Assembly: GCF_004912275.1 (NCBI RefSeq)
Contig: NZ_STGY01000066.1
Coordinates: 62,001 to 126,000, forward strand
DNA length: 64,000 bases
Origin: Glycomyces buryatensis
Lineage (GTDB): Bacteria; Actinomycetota; Actinomycetes; Mycobacteriales; Micromonosporaceae
Direction of reading: 5' to 3'
Shown here: positions 41,651 through 52,692 of the stretch, in pieces
Numbering within the stretch: position 1 is the stretch's first letter
How the letters are laid out: each line of letters begins with the position of its first letter
Notes under the pieces: generated by a model
What the model was told of the DNA's origin: nothing
Databases searched by the model: none
The model's input: only the letters and a program-made list of their open reading frames with translations
Program-made: the position numbers and the translations under genes

Positions 41651-41903
41651 GCCGTCTCCCTTCGGGGAAGAATCAGATGCTTCGTGCCGCTCGCCCATTC
41701 TCGCACGGGTCGGCTCGCTCCGGCCACCGCGCGGGCCGGGCCGCGGACGGGCCATCGGGCGGCCGGGCGTGCGGGAACGATTCGCGGGACGCCTTGGTAA
41801 CGTGCGATACGGCCGACCGGTTTTGCACCGCTTTGCCCGCCCGGTCGCGCCCACGTGGAAGATCGCCGACGAGGGATTGACTGGTACCGATACGCTTGAG
41901 CCC

Positions 41904-42581
41904 GTGATCTATCGGGTGTTGAAGGCGGTACTGGGTCCGATTCTGTGGGTGATCTGGCGCCCGCAGGTCGAGGGGCTCTCCTACGTGCCCGAGTCCGGTG
42001 GCGCCATTCTCGCCAGCAATCACCTGGCGGTGTTCGACTCGGTATTCCTGCCTTTGGTGGTGAAGCGGCACATCACCTTCATCGCGAAGTCGGACTACTT
42101 CACCGGCAAGGGGTTCAAGGGCTGGCTCACCCGCGTTTTCATGGGCATGGTGGGCGCCATTCCAGTGGACCGCACCGGCGGCGACGCCGCCCACGCCTCG
42201 CTGGGCACCGGGCGTCGGATCCTCTCGGAGGGCCAGTTGTTCGGCATCTACCCCGAGGGGACGCGCTCGCCCGACGGGCGCCTGTACCGAGGCAAGACCG
42301 GGGTGGCGCGTCTGGCGCTGGAGACCGGTGCGCCGGTGGTTCCCGTGGCGATGCTCAATACCGGTGAGCTGCAACCGATCGGGAAGCGGCTACCGAGCCG
42401 GGCCCGGGTGCGGATGCGGTTCGGCCCGCCGCTGGACTTCAGCCGTTACAAGGGAATGGTGGGGGACCGGACGGTCGAGCGGGCCGTGACGGACGAGGTC
42501 ATGGACGCGTTGCGGGGTCTCTCCGGACAGGATTACGTGGACGAGTACGCCGCGAAGATCAAGCAGCAGCGGGACGACTGA
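41904..42581 (+). CDS. plsC: 1-acyl-sn-glycerol-3-phosphate acyltransferase
   Basis: 225-residue PlsC-type acyltransferase for phospholipid synthesis. The first block is ILASNHLAVFDSVFLPLV (the NHxxxxD motif), the second is GAIPVDRTGGDAA, the third is LFGIYPEGTRSPDGRLYRGKTG, and the fourth is VVPVAMLNTGEL. A hydrophobic N-terminal segment (VLKAVLGPILWVIW) should attach it to the membrane. The GTG at 41904 is preferred because the frame upstream is shadow-like. PlsC near RNase AS and class II DAHP synthase is also found in mycobacteria. Confidence 0.93.
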   Translation: MIYRVLKAVLGPILWVIWRPQVEGLSYVPESGGAILASNHLAVFDSVFLPLVVKRHITFIAKSDYFTGKGFKGWLTRVFMGMVGAIPVDRTGGDAAHASLGTGRRILSEGQLFGIYPEGTRSPDGRLYRGKTGVARLALETGAPVVPVAMLNTGELQPIGKRLPSRARVRMRFGPPLDFSRYKGMVGDRTVERAVTDEVMDALRGLSGQDYVDEYAAKIKQQRDD

Positions 42582-42605
42582 GCGACGGGCCAATTCGCCC
42601 CGGTG

Positions 42606-42709
42606 CCCTATTCTTCGGCTCCGCCCCTGGTCCTTACTCTTCGGCTCCGCCCCTGCGCCCTATTCTTCGGCTCCGCCACTGTTTCTTACTCTTCGGCTCC
42701 ACCGAATCC
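42606..42709. repeat. Four tandem 26-bp repeats copying the 3' end of the crp-type gene
   Basis: The core TCTTCGGCTCC begins at 42612, 42638, 42664 and 42690, an exact 26-base period. Units alternate CCCTATTCTTCGG and CTTACTCTTCGG. The last unit is the real 3' end of the regulator gene (codons GGA GCC GAA GAG TAA on the minus strand). The other three repeat those codons and a stop beyond the gene end. Confidence 0.9.
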
Positions 42710-43378
42710 CGCCCTGCGTCGCAACGCGGGCAGATCGACCACCACGATCTTGCGTCCTTCCGTGCGAAGCCAACCCCGGTTGGCGAAGATCCCGACCGCC
42801 TGGTTCACGCTCTGGCGCGAGCCGCCGGCCATCTCGGCCAGCTGGGTCTGATTGAGCTCGATGGTGGTCATGGGGGAGGAATGCTGCTCGGCCAGTCGCA
42901 CCAGCGTCTTGGCGACTCTCCCCGGTAGATCGAGGAACACGTGGTCGGAGGACTGCTCGGTCAGGCGGCGGACCAGAATGCCCATCGAACGCAGCACCGA
43001 ATCGAGCATCTTCGGGCTGGTGTGCACGAGCTCGAGAAACGATGACCGGGCCAGCGCCAGCGCAGTGGTGTCCTCCAGCGCCTCGGCCGACGCCGAGCGC
43101 GGCGAGCCGTCCAACAGTGAGACCTCGCCGAGGACCTCCGGCGCCCGCGCCACGTGAAGCATTGCGCGCTCCCCGGTTGCGGCGGTACGGAAGACGCTGA
43201 CGGCACCTGAGCGGATCATGATGAGCGATTCACCGGGCTCTCCCTCGAAGAACAGCAGGCGACCGCGACGGTAGTGGCGGGGTACCGCCACGTCCGCGAT
43301 CTTCCGCCGGGCCTGCGGGTCGAGGCCGGCGAACATGGCGACGCCTGCTAGCGGGTCTTCAGATGGGCTGACACCCAT
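42686..43378 (-). CDS. Crp/Fnr-family transcriptional regulator
   Basis: 230-residue regulator. The N-terminal cyclic-nucleotide-binding beta-barrel (about residues 12-130) has FFEGEPGESLIMIRSGAVSVFR and LGEVSLLDGSPRSASAEALEDT, where cAMP-type receptors have GE.. and R. The dimer helix and winged HTH follow, with ELNQTQLAEMAGGSRQSVNQAVGIFANRGWL as the recognition region. No Fe-S cysteines are seen, so it is not Fnr. Effector unknown. It converges on plsC across the 26-bp tandem repeats. Confidence 0.94.
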   Translation of the reverse strand: MGVSPSEDPLAGVAMFAGLDPQARRKIADVAVPRHYRRGRLLFFEGEPGESLIMIRSGAVSVFRTAATGERAMLHVARAPEVLGEVSLLDGSPRSASAEALEDTTALALARSSFLELVHTSPKMLDSVLRSMGILVRRLTEQSSDHVFLDLPGRVAKTLVRLAEQHSSPMTTIELNQTQLAEMAGGSRQSVNQAVGIFANRGWLRTEGRKIVVVDLPALRRRAGFGGAEE

Positions 43379-43704
43379 AGTTTTTCCCCCTTCGGTGGGA
43401 CCGATCCGCGGGTTCCCTCCGATGATCGCTTTCTTTTTCGTCGTTGTACAGGGCCAAGTGTCGGAAACTTCACGCTCCGTTGGTCCATGTGTCCAGACGA
43501 GTCACATGTCGGTAGGTCGGTTGTACGATCGAGTCTACGTGCTTTAGCGTCGATTGTCCGGTATCGAAATTCTCGCATGCAGACTGCGAGGTCAGATTCT
43601 GGCGGCTCGATCGTATGGCGTAGCGTCGACTGGAATCCGGCGACATACGGGCAGGGGCCAATAAGGGCCGTTCAAACCACCCGTGATCATACGAAAGGCC
43701 GAGC
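43379..43704. other. Intergenic region between crp-type and RNase AS genes
   Basis: 326 bases between two divergent genes, without a convincing coding frame. It is less GC-rich than its neighbours and contains the 23-base dyad CATGTG-N11-CACATG (43486-43508). It should hold the promoters of both genes. The dyad spacing does not match a classical Crp box. Confidence 0.4.
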
Positions 43705-44241
43705 GTGGCGTACCGATACTTCTACGACTGCGAGTTCATCGAGGACGGTCGCACGATCGAACTGGTCTCGATCGCGGTCGTGGATGAGCAGGGTCGGGAG
43801 TTCTACGCCGTCTCCACGGAGTTCGATCCGTCCAAGGCCATCGAGTGGGTGCGCCGGAACGTGCTCGACAAGCTTCCGGCCCCGGCCAGCCCGGTCTGGA
43901 AGAACCGGTCGGTCATCCGCGACGAGCTGTATGAGTTCCTGGTGGAGCCGGTGCGCAAGAAGTCAGGGTCGCACCCGGGCGAGCGGATCGAAATGTGGGC
44001 GTGGATCGGCGCGTACGACCACGTGGTCCTGGCCCAGCTGTGGGGCGCGATGCCCGAGCTGCCGCGGGCCCTGCCGCGATACACCAAGGACCTGCGTCAG
44101 CGCTGGGAGGACCTGGGCCGCCCCGAGCTGCCCGGTGCCGACGACGCCGACCTGCACGACGCGCTCACCGACGCCAAGCTGAATCTGGCGCGCTGGAAGT
44201 CGCTGGAGGCCGCCCGCCAGGAGCGCAAGCTCTTCGGTTAG
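43705..44241 (+). CDS. Polyadenylate-specific 3'-exoribonuclease AS
   Basis: 178-residue DEDD-type nuclease homologous to mycobacterial RNase AS (Rv2179c), which trims A-rich RNA 3' ends. The first acidic pair is in YRYFYDCEFIEDG, the second acidic residue in WAWIGAYDHVVLAQL, and the last in HDALTDAKLNL, giving the metal-binding set. Length matches the family (about 170). The start is the GTG at 43705. In M. tuberculosis the gene is next to aroG, and here a class II DAHP synthase lies a few kilobases away. Confidence 0.93.
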   Translation: MAYRYFYDCEFIEDGRTIELVSIAVVDEQGREFYAVSTEFDPSKAIEWVRRNVLDKLPAPASPVWKNRSVIRDELYEFLVEPVRKKSGSHPGERIEMWAWIGAYDHVVLAQLWGAMPELPRALPRYTKDLRQRWEDLGRPELPGADDADLHDALTDAKLNLARWKSLEAARQERKLFG

Positions 44242-44377
44242 GTCCGGCCGGTTCCGGCTCGTTTCGGCCGGCACTGCCGCAACCCTCGATCGCCCCTCCG
44301 ACGTGCCGAGATAGGCTGAGCGAAGTTTCGGCAATGGGGCCGCCCAGTTACAAATTCTCACTCTAGGAGTTCGACGC

Positions 44378-45403
44378 ATGCGCATTGGCGTCCTCACCGG
44401 TGGCGGTGACTGCCCCGGTCTCAACGCGGTCATTCGCGCCGCGGTCCGTAAGGGTTCCAAGGAATACGGCCACGAGTTCATCGGGTTCAAGTTCGGATGG
44501 AAGGGCCCGATCGAGGGCATCACCACCCCGCTGGACTGGGACACCGTCGAGAACCTCCTCGACCAGGGTGGCACCATCCTCCACTCCTCGCGGACCAACC
44601 CTTACAAGATCGAGGGCGGCGTCGAGGCCATCAAGAAGAACATGGCCGACCTGGGCGTGGACGCGCTCATCGCCATCGGCGGCGAGGACACCCTCGGTGT
44701 CGCCACCAAGCTGACCGCCGACGGCGTCAACTGCGTGGGCGTGCCGAAGACCATCGACAACGACCTGTCGGGCACCGACTACACCTTCGGCTTCGACACC
44801 GCTGTCAACATCGCGACCGAGGCGATCGACCGCCTGTGGACCACCGCCGAGTCGCATGACCGCTGCATCGTCGTGGAGATCATGGGCCGCCACGCCGGCT
44901 GGATGACGCTGCACGCGGGCATCGCCGGCGGCGCCAACGTCACCCTGATCCCCGAGGTCGAGTTCGACATCCAGAAGGTCGCCGACTTCGTCAAGGAGCG
45001 CAAGGAGGCCGGCAAGGCCTCGATCGTCGCCGTCTCCGAGGGCGCGCACGCCATCGAGGGCATGGTCCTCAAGGATGGCGAGGTCGACGCGTTCGGCCAC
45101 GTCAAGCTCGGTGGCGTCGGTGACTGGGTCGCCGCCGAGATCAAGGAGCGCGCCGAGATCGAGACCCGCGCGATCATCTTGGGTCACCTCCAGCGCGGCG
45201 GCACCCCGACCGCGTTCGACCGGGTCCTGGCCACGCGCCTCGGCCTGGAGGCCGCCGACGCGGTCAACGAGGGCGACTTCGGCAAGATGATGGCGCTCCA
45301 GGGCACCAACGTCGTGCGCATCCCGATCCACGAAGGCACCGACGTGCTCAAGACCGTTCCGGTCGAGCGCTACGCCGACGCGGAGGTCTTCTTCGGGGCG
45401 TAG
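44378..45403 (+). CDS. pfkA: 6-phosphofructokinase with PPi-type active-site residues
   Basis: 341-residue phosphofructokinase of the bacterial group III type. It starts MRIGVLTGGGDCPGLNA, has the catalytic GVPKTIDNDLSGTDYTFGFDTA and the substrate region EIMGRHAGW. At the phosphoryl-donor site it reads IGGEDTLG with Asp at the E. coli position 104, and Lys at position 124 (PKTIDND). By the usual comparison, Asp104 plus Lys124 marks PPi-dependent enzymes such as that of Amycolatopsis methanolica; ATP enzymes of actinomycetes have Gly104. PPi dependence is therefore predicted, not proved. Confidence 0.95.
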   Translation: MRIGVLTGGGDCPGLNAVIRAAVRKGSKEYGHEFIGFKFGWKGPIEGITTPLDWDTVENLLDQGGTILHSSRTNPYKIEGGVEAIKKNMADLGVDALIAIGGEDTLGVATKLTADGVNCVGVPKTIDNDLSGTDYTFGFDTAVNIATEAIDRLWTTAESHDRCIVVEIMGRHAGWMTLHAGIAGGANVTLIPEVEFDIQKVADFVKERKEAGKASIVAVSEGAHAIEGMVLKDGEVDAFGHVKLGGVGDWVAAEIKERAEIETRAIILGHLQRGGTPTAFDRVLATRLGLEAADAVNEGDFGKMMALQGTNVVRIPIHEGTDVLKTVPVERYADAEVFFGA

Positions 45404-45551
45404 CTCCCGAAGAAACAGAAGCAGGGCTTCGGGGCGTCGTTTCAGAGGCACGACGGAGCCTCGGCTTCACGGCTGGGAAGGGCCCCCGGTTTCAACCATA
45501 AGGCCTGGACCTGAAGCGGAGCTGAAGCACTTAACCGCCCACAAAGCACAA

Positions 45552-45592
45552 CCACGGGCACGGCTGGTTCGTTAGACCAGGCGTGCCCGTGG
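45552..45592. terminator. Terminator hairpin downstream of phosphofructokinase
   Basis: 17-bp arms (45552-45568 and 45576-45592, one mismatch) around loop TCGTTAG, about 150 bases after the phosphofructokinase stop. The right arm contains both candidate GTG starts of the next predicted gene, which weakens that gene's start. Confidence 0.75.
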
Positions 45593-46050
45593 CTTATTCA
45601 GAAGTCGGCCGGCTCCCGCAGCTCGGCCACTTCACGCATCACAAGACCCTTCGAAACGTCGACTTCGACGAGATCCCGGTACCGGGCCTTGATGCCGACT
45701 TCTACCGCAGGCCGGTCGCGGACCGGCTGCTCAGTGTCGGCGTGTACCGGTTCGGCGGCGCGGAGACGCACCGCGCCTGGGGCTGGGTCGGCGACGCCCA
45801 CTGCTCGTGGCACGCCTACTGGAACCCGGCCGCGGACCGCTTCGACGGGCCCATCCCCGGCTGCCCCGAGCTGCGGCTCCTCCTCACCGAGGGCCGCGCC
45901 TACGGCTTCGAACTAGGCTTCGGTGGCCTTCACCGGCGGTTCCTGCTGGACGGCGAGTTCCTGCGCTCGGGCAGCCCGACGCGTGTAGACGATCCCCGCG
46001 ACGCTGATCGCCAGCCCGATCCCGAGCCCGGCGCCCTGGAGCACGGATGA
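45583..46050 (+). CDS. Hypothetical protein, uncertain
   Basis: 155 residues from GTG 45583 (or GTG 45589). The first 110 residues look protein-like (GRLPQLGHFTHHKTLRNVDFDEIPVPG ... SVGVYRFGGAETHRAWGWVGDAHCSWHAYW), with many Trp and His. The last 45 residues overlap the convergent membrane protein gene and look like its shadow. The candidate starts lie inside the terminator stem, and no ribosome-binding site is seen. It is perhaps a short unknown gene whose original stop near 45914 has been lost by a frameshift. I recognise no family. Confidence 0.4.
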   Translation: MPVAYSEVGRLPQLGHFTHHKTLRNVDFDEIPVPGLDADFYRRPVADRLLSVGVYRFGGAETHRAWGWVGDAHCSWHAYWNPAADRFDGPIPGCPELRLLLTEGRAYGFELGFGGLHRRFLLDGEFLRSGSPTRVDDPRDADRQPDPEPGALEHG

Positions 46051-46308
46051 GGCCGACGGGACGAAGGCCAGGATGGCGACCGGGACCTGGACCAGGGCGA
46101 TGAGCCCGGCCAGCGCCCACTTGCTGCGCCCCTTGCCCCACAACAGCGCCGTCCAGATGGGTGCGACCACGATCAGGAGACTGGCGATGTCCAGTGTCCA
46201 GTGGAGCACGGGATTGTGGACCCGGTCGTGTTGGAAGGCCATCGCCGGGCTCGACACGGCGACGAGCATGGCGGCGGTGGTCGCAACGAAGATGAGACGA
46301 CGTTTCAT
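45913..46308 (-). CDS. Small exported or membrane protein of unknown function
   Basis: 131 residues with a strong AGGAGGAA four bases before the ATG at 46308. A signal-like N-terminus (MKRRLIFVATTAAMLVAVSSPAMAFQ) is followed by three hydrophobic helices (LDIASLLIVVAPIWTALLWG, WALAGLIALVQVPVAILAFV, AGLGIGLAISVAGIVYTRR) and a charged tail. No family recognised. It is divergent from the next unknown gene. Confidence 0.75.
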   Translation of the reverse strand: MKRRLIFVATTAAMLVAVSSPAMAFQHDRVHNPVLHWTLDIASLLIVVAPIWTALLWGKGRSKWALAGLIALVQVPVAILAFVPSASSVLQGAGLGIGLAISVAGIVYTRRAARAQELAVQQEPPVKATEA

Positions 46309-46492
46309 GCCGTTCCTCCTAATGGGGTAACGAACACTTAACGCTACTTCCGGTAGTCGTCCGTGTCTGTCGGGTATCTGCCACTTGGGCGATGAAAACC
46401 GAGGTGGCGCAACGGTGTGGCGCGAACGGGGGAGGCGAGGATTGCCGAGTCGCCATACAGTGCTTGTGGATAGACGGTGGGAGGAATGTGTG

Positions 46493-47266
46493 GTGAGCTG
46501 GACCAAGCGCAGCGGGCTCGACTGGGTGGCCCTCGTGCTCGACCCCGAGCGCGGGCTCGACGCGAGTGCCGAACGCGAGGCCCGCCTCTGCATAGCGGGC
46601 TGGCAGCACTTCGCCCGCAAATACCGGCTCGACTTCCGGGCCGAGCTCGGCGCCGAGGACCTGAGCGAGGTGGGCGAGATCGGAGAGGTCCTGTTCGCCC
46701 TCGGCGGGCTCGGTTTCCCGGTGAGCCGCGTGCGCGGGTGGACTCAGGGGACCTGGGAGGGCCGCCGCTGCTACGGCTTCCACGCGCTCGATGCGACCGA
46801 GGCCGGCTCCATCTTCCAGCTGCGCTTCACCGCCACGCGTCTCGCGCGCGAATTCCCCGACGTGGTGCAGCACCGGCTGCTCGACACCGGGTCTTCGCTC
46901 GCGCGGACCTGGCATCCCCGCCGAGACGACTACCGGGTCTACTCCCCGCCGGAGCCGCCCCGCCCGGCCCCGCGCCAGCGGGGCCGCATCGGTCGCATGG
47001 CCGCCGAGGCGCTCGACAAGTTCTTCAAGCCGATTCCCAGACAGCTGCATACGGATCGGCTGAAGTTTGCAAAGGAGGTCGCGCTGGCCGGGGATCGATG
47101 CGGGGTGGATCTGTTCCGATACCCGTGGGCGGTCAAGGGCTCCTGGCTCGTGACTTGGAAGAGCGACGGCACCTCGGGCGACGGCCATCCGCAACGCGCC
47201 AAGTTCATGGACCACCTGACGGAACTGGCGACCTGCCTGGAGCAGACCCCCAGCAAGACACGGTAA
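46493..47266 (+). CDS. Conserved hypothetical protein
   Basis: 257 residues from GTG 46493, with GGGAGGAA upstream; another GTG lies three bases before. No signal peptide or membrane helix. The sequence is rich in Trp, Arg and aromatic residues (SGLDWVALVLDPERGLD, GFPVSRVRGWTQGTWEGRRCYGFHAL, FPDVVQHRLLDTGSSLARTWHP). A basic Pro-rich linker near residues 155-165 is followed by a second block with KFAKEVALAGDRCGVDLFRYPWAVKGSWLVTWKSDG. I do not recognise the family. Codon use looks like its neighbours, so it should be real. Confidence 0.72.
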   Translation: MSWTKRSGLDWVALVLDPERGLDASAEREARLCIAGWQHFARKYRLDFRAELGAEDLSEVGEIGEVLFALGGLGFPVSRVRGWTQGTWEGRRCYGFHALDATEAGSIFQLRFTATRLAREFPDVVQHRLLDTGSSLARTWHPRRDDYRVYSPPEPPRPAPRQRGRIGRMAAEALDKFFKPIPRQLHTDRLKFAKEVALAGDRCGVDLFRYPWAVKGSWLVTWKSDGTSGDGHPQRAKFMDHLTELATCLEQTPSKTR

Positions 47267-47343
47267 GGCAGGAGCGGTCGAAGTGAGGGCACCTCTGATT
47301 CGCAACGCCCCCGGTTCAACGGTGGCGCGGGGGTGTGACAGTG

Positions 47344-47380
47344 AAGGAGCCGGTCGACCCTTTGGGGCGACCGGCTCCTT
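47344..47380. terminator. Bidirectional terminator between hypothetical gene and folD
   Basis: Perfect 13-bp inverted repeat (AAGGAGCCGGTCG and its complement) around an 11-base loop, between two converging genes. Confidence 0.85.
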
Positions 47381-47418
47381 GATGCTTGCTTTGGTGGGTT
47401 TTGGTGCGGGCTTTGCGC

Positions 47419-50501
<3,083 letters not shown>

Positions 50502-50526
50502 ACACTCGACAGGTAACCAATTCATC

Positions 50527-50554
50527 AGGGCGTCCCGGGAGGGGCGCCCTTTTC
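50527..50554. terminator. Terminator downstream of DAHP synthase
   Basis: Stem AGGGCG..C paired with G..CGCCCT (one mismatch) around CCCGGGAG, followed by TTTTCCC. It lies 26 bases after the stop and just before the end of the convergent gene. Confidence 0.7.
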
Positions 50555-50555
50555 C

Positions 50556-51488
50556 CTACTCGGTTCCGCGGCCGTTCAGCAAGCGCTCGGCCAGTTCGTC
50601 GTAGGTCGGCCCCAGCGCCCGAAGTGCGGCGGCCGCTTCGTCGGTGCGGCCCGTGACCACCTCGTACTGGAGCCCGCCCACGAGTTCGGACTGGTGCGCG
50701 GCGAGCTTCGCCGCCGAATTCCTTCCGATTCCCGACAGGCAGAGCGCGGCGTCGGCGAGCCTCCTGGCGCCGACCTGGATCGCGAAGTGCACCAAGTGGT
50801 TCCGGGTCTGTTCGGGCAAGCCGTCCTCGATGAGGGACGCCAGGTGCTCGGCCGCCTCCCGGTTCCGCAGCGTCCCCGCCGGGACCGGGTGATCGTGTTC
50901 CCCGGTGAGCCACGCGATCGCGGCCGGAATCGTGCTCTCGATCGCGGTGGCGGCGTCGATCTCTTCGGCCTTCGCGAAAGCCGTTCTGGCCGTGTAGGAC
51001 TCGCCGTAGTCGAGACTGTCGGTCCGCCACGCGTCCAGGAACTGTCCGATCGGGAGGGTCGCGAACGGGAAACCGGCCGGGTCGTGGAAGCGGACCATGT
51101 CGTTCGCGACCCCGAGGGCCACCACGAAATGGTCGCCGCCGATCGGCTCGCCGAGACCCGGCCGGTGGACGTGCAGGCCCACCTCCACCGGGCCGACCAG
51201 GACCGGATCGTGCGTCTTCGCCGTACGCAGCAGCCGCTCGGCCTCGTCGCGGTCGCCCGCCACTCGGCGGCACTTCCAGCCCAGCGCCCCCAGCGCGGCG
51301 TCGAGCGCGATATCACCGTCGAAGCCCGCGGGGTCGAAGAACGGCGTGGTGCCTCCGAGTATCTGCATGCCCCACGGCGATCCCGTCAGCACCTCGATCA
51401 CCGCCGGACCCGGGGAGTCCGGACCGAGGACCATCGACAGCGAGTTCGCGTAGCAGTAGGAACCGGAACCCGTATAGGGAAAGAGCAT
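50556..51488 (-). CDS. C39/BtrH-N-like cysteine-protease-fold protein
   Basis: 310 residues. The N-terminus GSGSYCYANSLSMVLGPDSPGPAVIEVLTG resembles the catalytic Cys helix of C39-like/BtrH N-terminal domains. The region GGDHFVVALGVANDMVRFHDPAGFPFATLPIGQFLDAW has the matching His/Asp strand. The C-terminal 130 residues are helical (TAIESTIPAAIAWLTGEHDH ... ELVGGLQYEVVTGRTDEAAAALRALG). BtrH transfers an acyl group in butirosin synthesis; C39 proteins cleave peptides. No peptide or antibiotic genes are nearby, so its substrate is unknown. Confidence 0.75.
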   Translation of the reverse strand: MLFPYTGSGSYCYANSLSMVLGPDSPGPAVIEVLTGSPWGMQILGGTTPFFDPAGFDGDIALDAALGALGWKCRRVAGDRDEAERLLRTAKTHDPVLVGPVEVGLHVHRPGLGEPIGGDHFVVALGVANDMVRFHDPAGFPFATLPIGQFLDAWRTDSLDYGESYTARTAFAKAEEIDAATAIESTIPAAIAWLTGEHDHPVPAGTLRNREAAEHLASLIEDGLPEQTRNHLVHFAIQVGARRLADAALCLSGIGRNSAAKLAAHQSELVGGLQYEVVTGRTDEAAAALRALGPTYDELAERLLNGRGTE

Positions 51489-51612
51489 CGAGCCTCCAAA
51501 TCGGTGGTTGTCCCGGGGGCCGCCGTATGAAACCGTATAGGTTGCCGGGTTTCACAGCGGATCGCTGGGACTAGCACAGACGGTATTCTTTTGAATTTTT
51601 CGCCGCAAGCCG

Positions 51613-52692
51613 ATGGAGCCTCCGACAGTGACCGCACACGACCTATTCCTCCTCGGTGGAGTGTTCCCCGAAACGACTCCCGCGCAGTCGCTGCGTCACG
51701 TCGTCGCTTACGCCCAGGCCGCCGAGTCCGCGGGAATGGACGGCGCCTGGGTGGCCGAGCACCACTTCATCGAATACGGCGCCAATCCGTCCGCGACGCT
51801 CATGGCATCGCACCTGCTCGCCGCGACCGAGCGGATTCAGATCGGGACCGCCGTGGCGGTGCTGTCGAATCGGCATCCGGTGGCATTGGGGGAGGAGGCC
51901 GCGACCCTGGACGCCTTGGCGCCCGGGCGGTTCCGGCTCGGAGTCGGACGCGGAGGGCCGTGGGTGGACCTGGACGTCTTCGGGGCGGGCCTGGACCGGT
52001 TCGAACGCGGCTTCGAAGAGGGGCTGCGGCTGCTGAAGCGCTGGCTGTCGGGAGACGAGGAGGTCGCCCACACCGGCGAGTTCTTCGATGTCCTGCCGGT
52101 GCGCGTGATGCCGCCGGGCGGGGGCGGCCCGGTGTGGGTCGCGGCCACCGGTGAAGGCACCGCGCGCCTGGCCGGGCGGCTCGGGCTGCCGCTGCTGTTG
52201 GGCATGCACGCCTCCGATGAGGACCACGTGAAGCTATTGGACGCATGGCGGCGCGAAGCCGAGGACTCAGGGTTCGATCCCGAAGCAGCCGAACATGTCT
52301 CGACCCACCTGGCCCAGATCGCCGACGCCCCGGACGGGGTCGAGCGGCTGCGGGAGTCGCTGACCGAACTCCTGGAGCGCGGCGTCGGACAGTACGTGAG
52401 CCTCAAACCCTCCAAGGCCAAACGCGACCACGGCGCCTATGTGGACTGGATGATCGAGCGGCACGCAGTCGGCACCGCCGGGCATGTGGCCGAGCAATTG
52501 GCGCGGTCGGCAGAGCGCACCGGTGTGTCCCGCCAACTGCTCATGGTCGAGGGCATGGGTGATGCGCACGCCGTCCGCGAGAACATCGGGCGGCTCGGCG
52601 AGGCCCTCAGCCGTTCACGTACGGCGAGTACTGCTGCCCCGGTCCGGTCGGAGGCGGCCCCTGCCGCAGCGGATCGAGCCCGCCCTGCCTGA
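51613..52692 (+). CDS. LLM-class flavin-dependent oxidoreductase
   Basis: 359-residue luciferase-like monooxygenase of the F420/FMN TIM-barrel family: ETTPAQSLRHVVAYAQAAESAGMDGAWVAEHHFIEYGANPSATLMASHL, RIQIGTAVAVLSNRHPVALGEEAATLDALAPGRFRLGVGRGGP and PVWVAATGEGTARLAGRLGLPLLLG. The start is ATG 51613; GTG 51628 is an alternative with GGAG upstream. The last about 28 residues (SRSRTASTAAPVRSEAAP) are Ala/Arg-rich and overlap the convergent membrane gene, so the natural stop may have been lost. Substrate unknown. Confidence 0.9.
   Translation: MEPPTVTAHDLFLLGGVFPETTPAQSLRHVVAYAQAAESAGMDGAWVAEHHFIEYGANPSATLMASHLLAATERIQIGTAVAVLSNRHPVALGEEAATLDALAPGRFRLGVGRGGPWVDLDVFGAGLDRFERGFEEGLRLLKRWLSGDEEVAHTGEFFDVLPVRVMPPGGGGPVWVAATGEGTARLAGRLGLPLLLGMHASDEDHVKLLDAWRREAEDSGFDPEAAEHVSTHLAQIADAPDGVERLRESLTELLERGVGQYVSLKPSKAKRDHGAYVDWMIERHAVGTAGHVAEQLARSAERTGVSRQLLMVEGMGDAHAVRENIGRLGEALSRSRTASTAAPVRSEAAPAAADRARPA

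Noticed and set aside
42606-42709. Regular 26-bp repeats as a possible CRISPR array
   Set aside because: The units are head-to-tail without unique spacers, and the last unit is the coding end of a gene.
43486-43508. CATGTG-N11-CACATG dyad resembling a Crp site in front of the Crp-type gene
   Set aside because: Classical Crp/GlxR sites have TGTGA-N6-TCACA spacing; here the half-sites are three bases too far apart, so I list it only as part of the intergenic region.
52267-52279. GGTTCGATCCC string like a tRNA T-loop
   Set aside because: It lies inside the well-conserved LLM oxidoreductase gene; no acceptor stem or anticodon arm fits around it.
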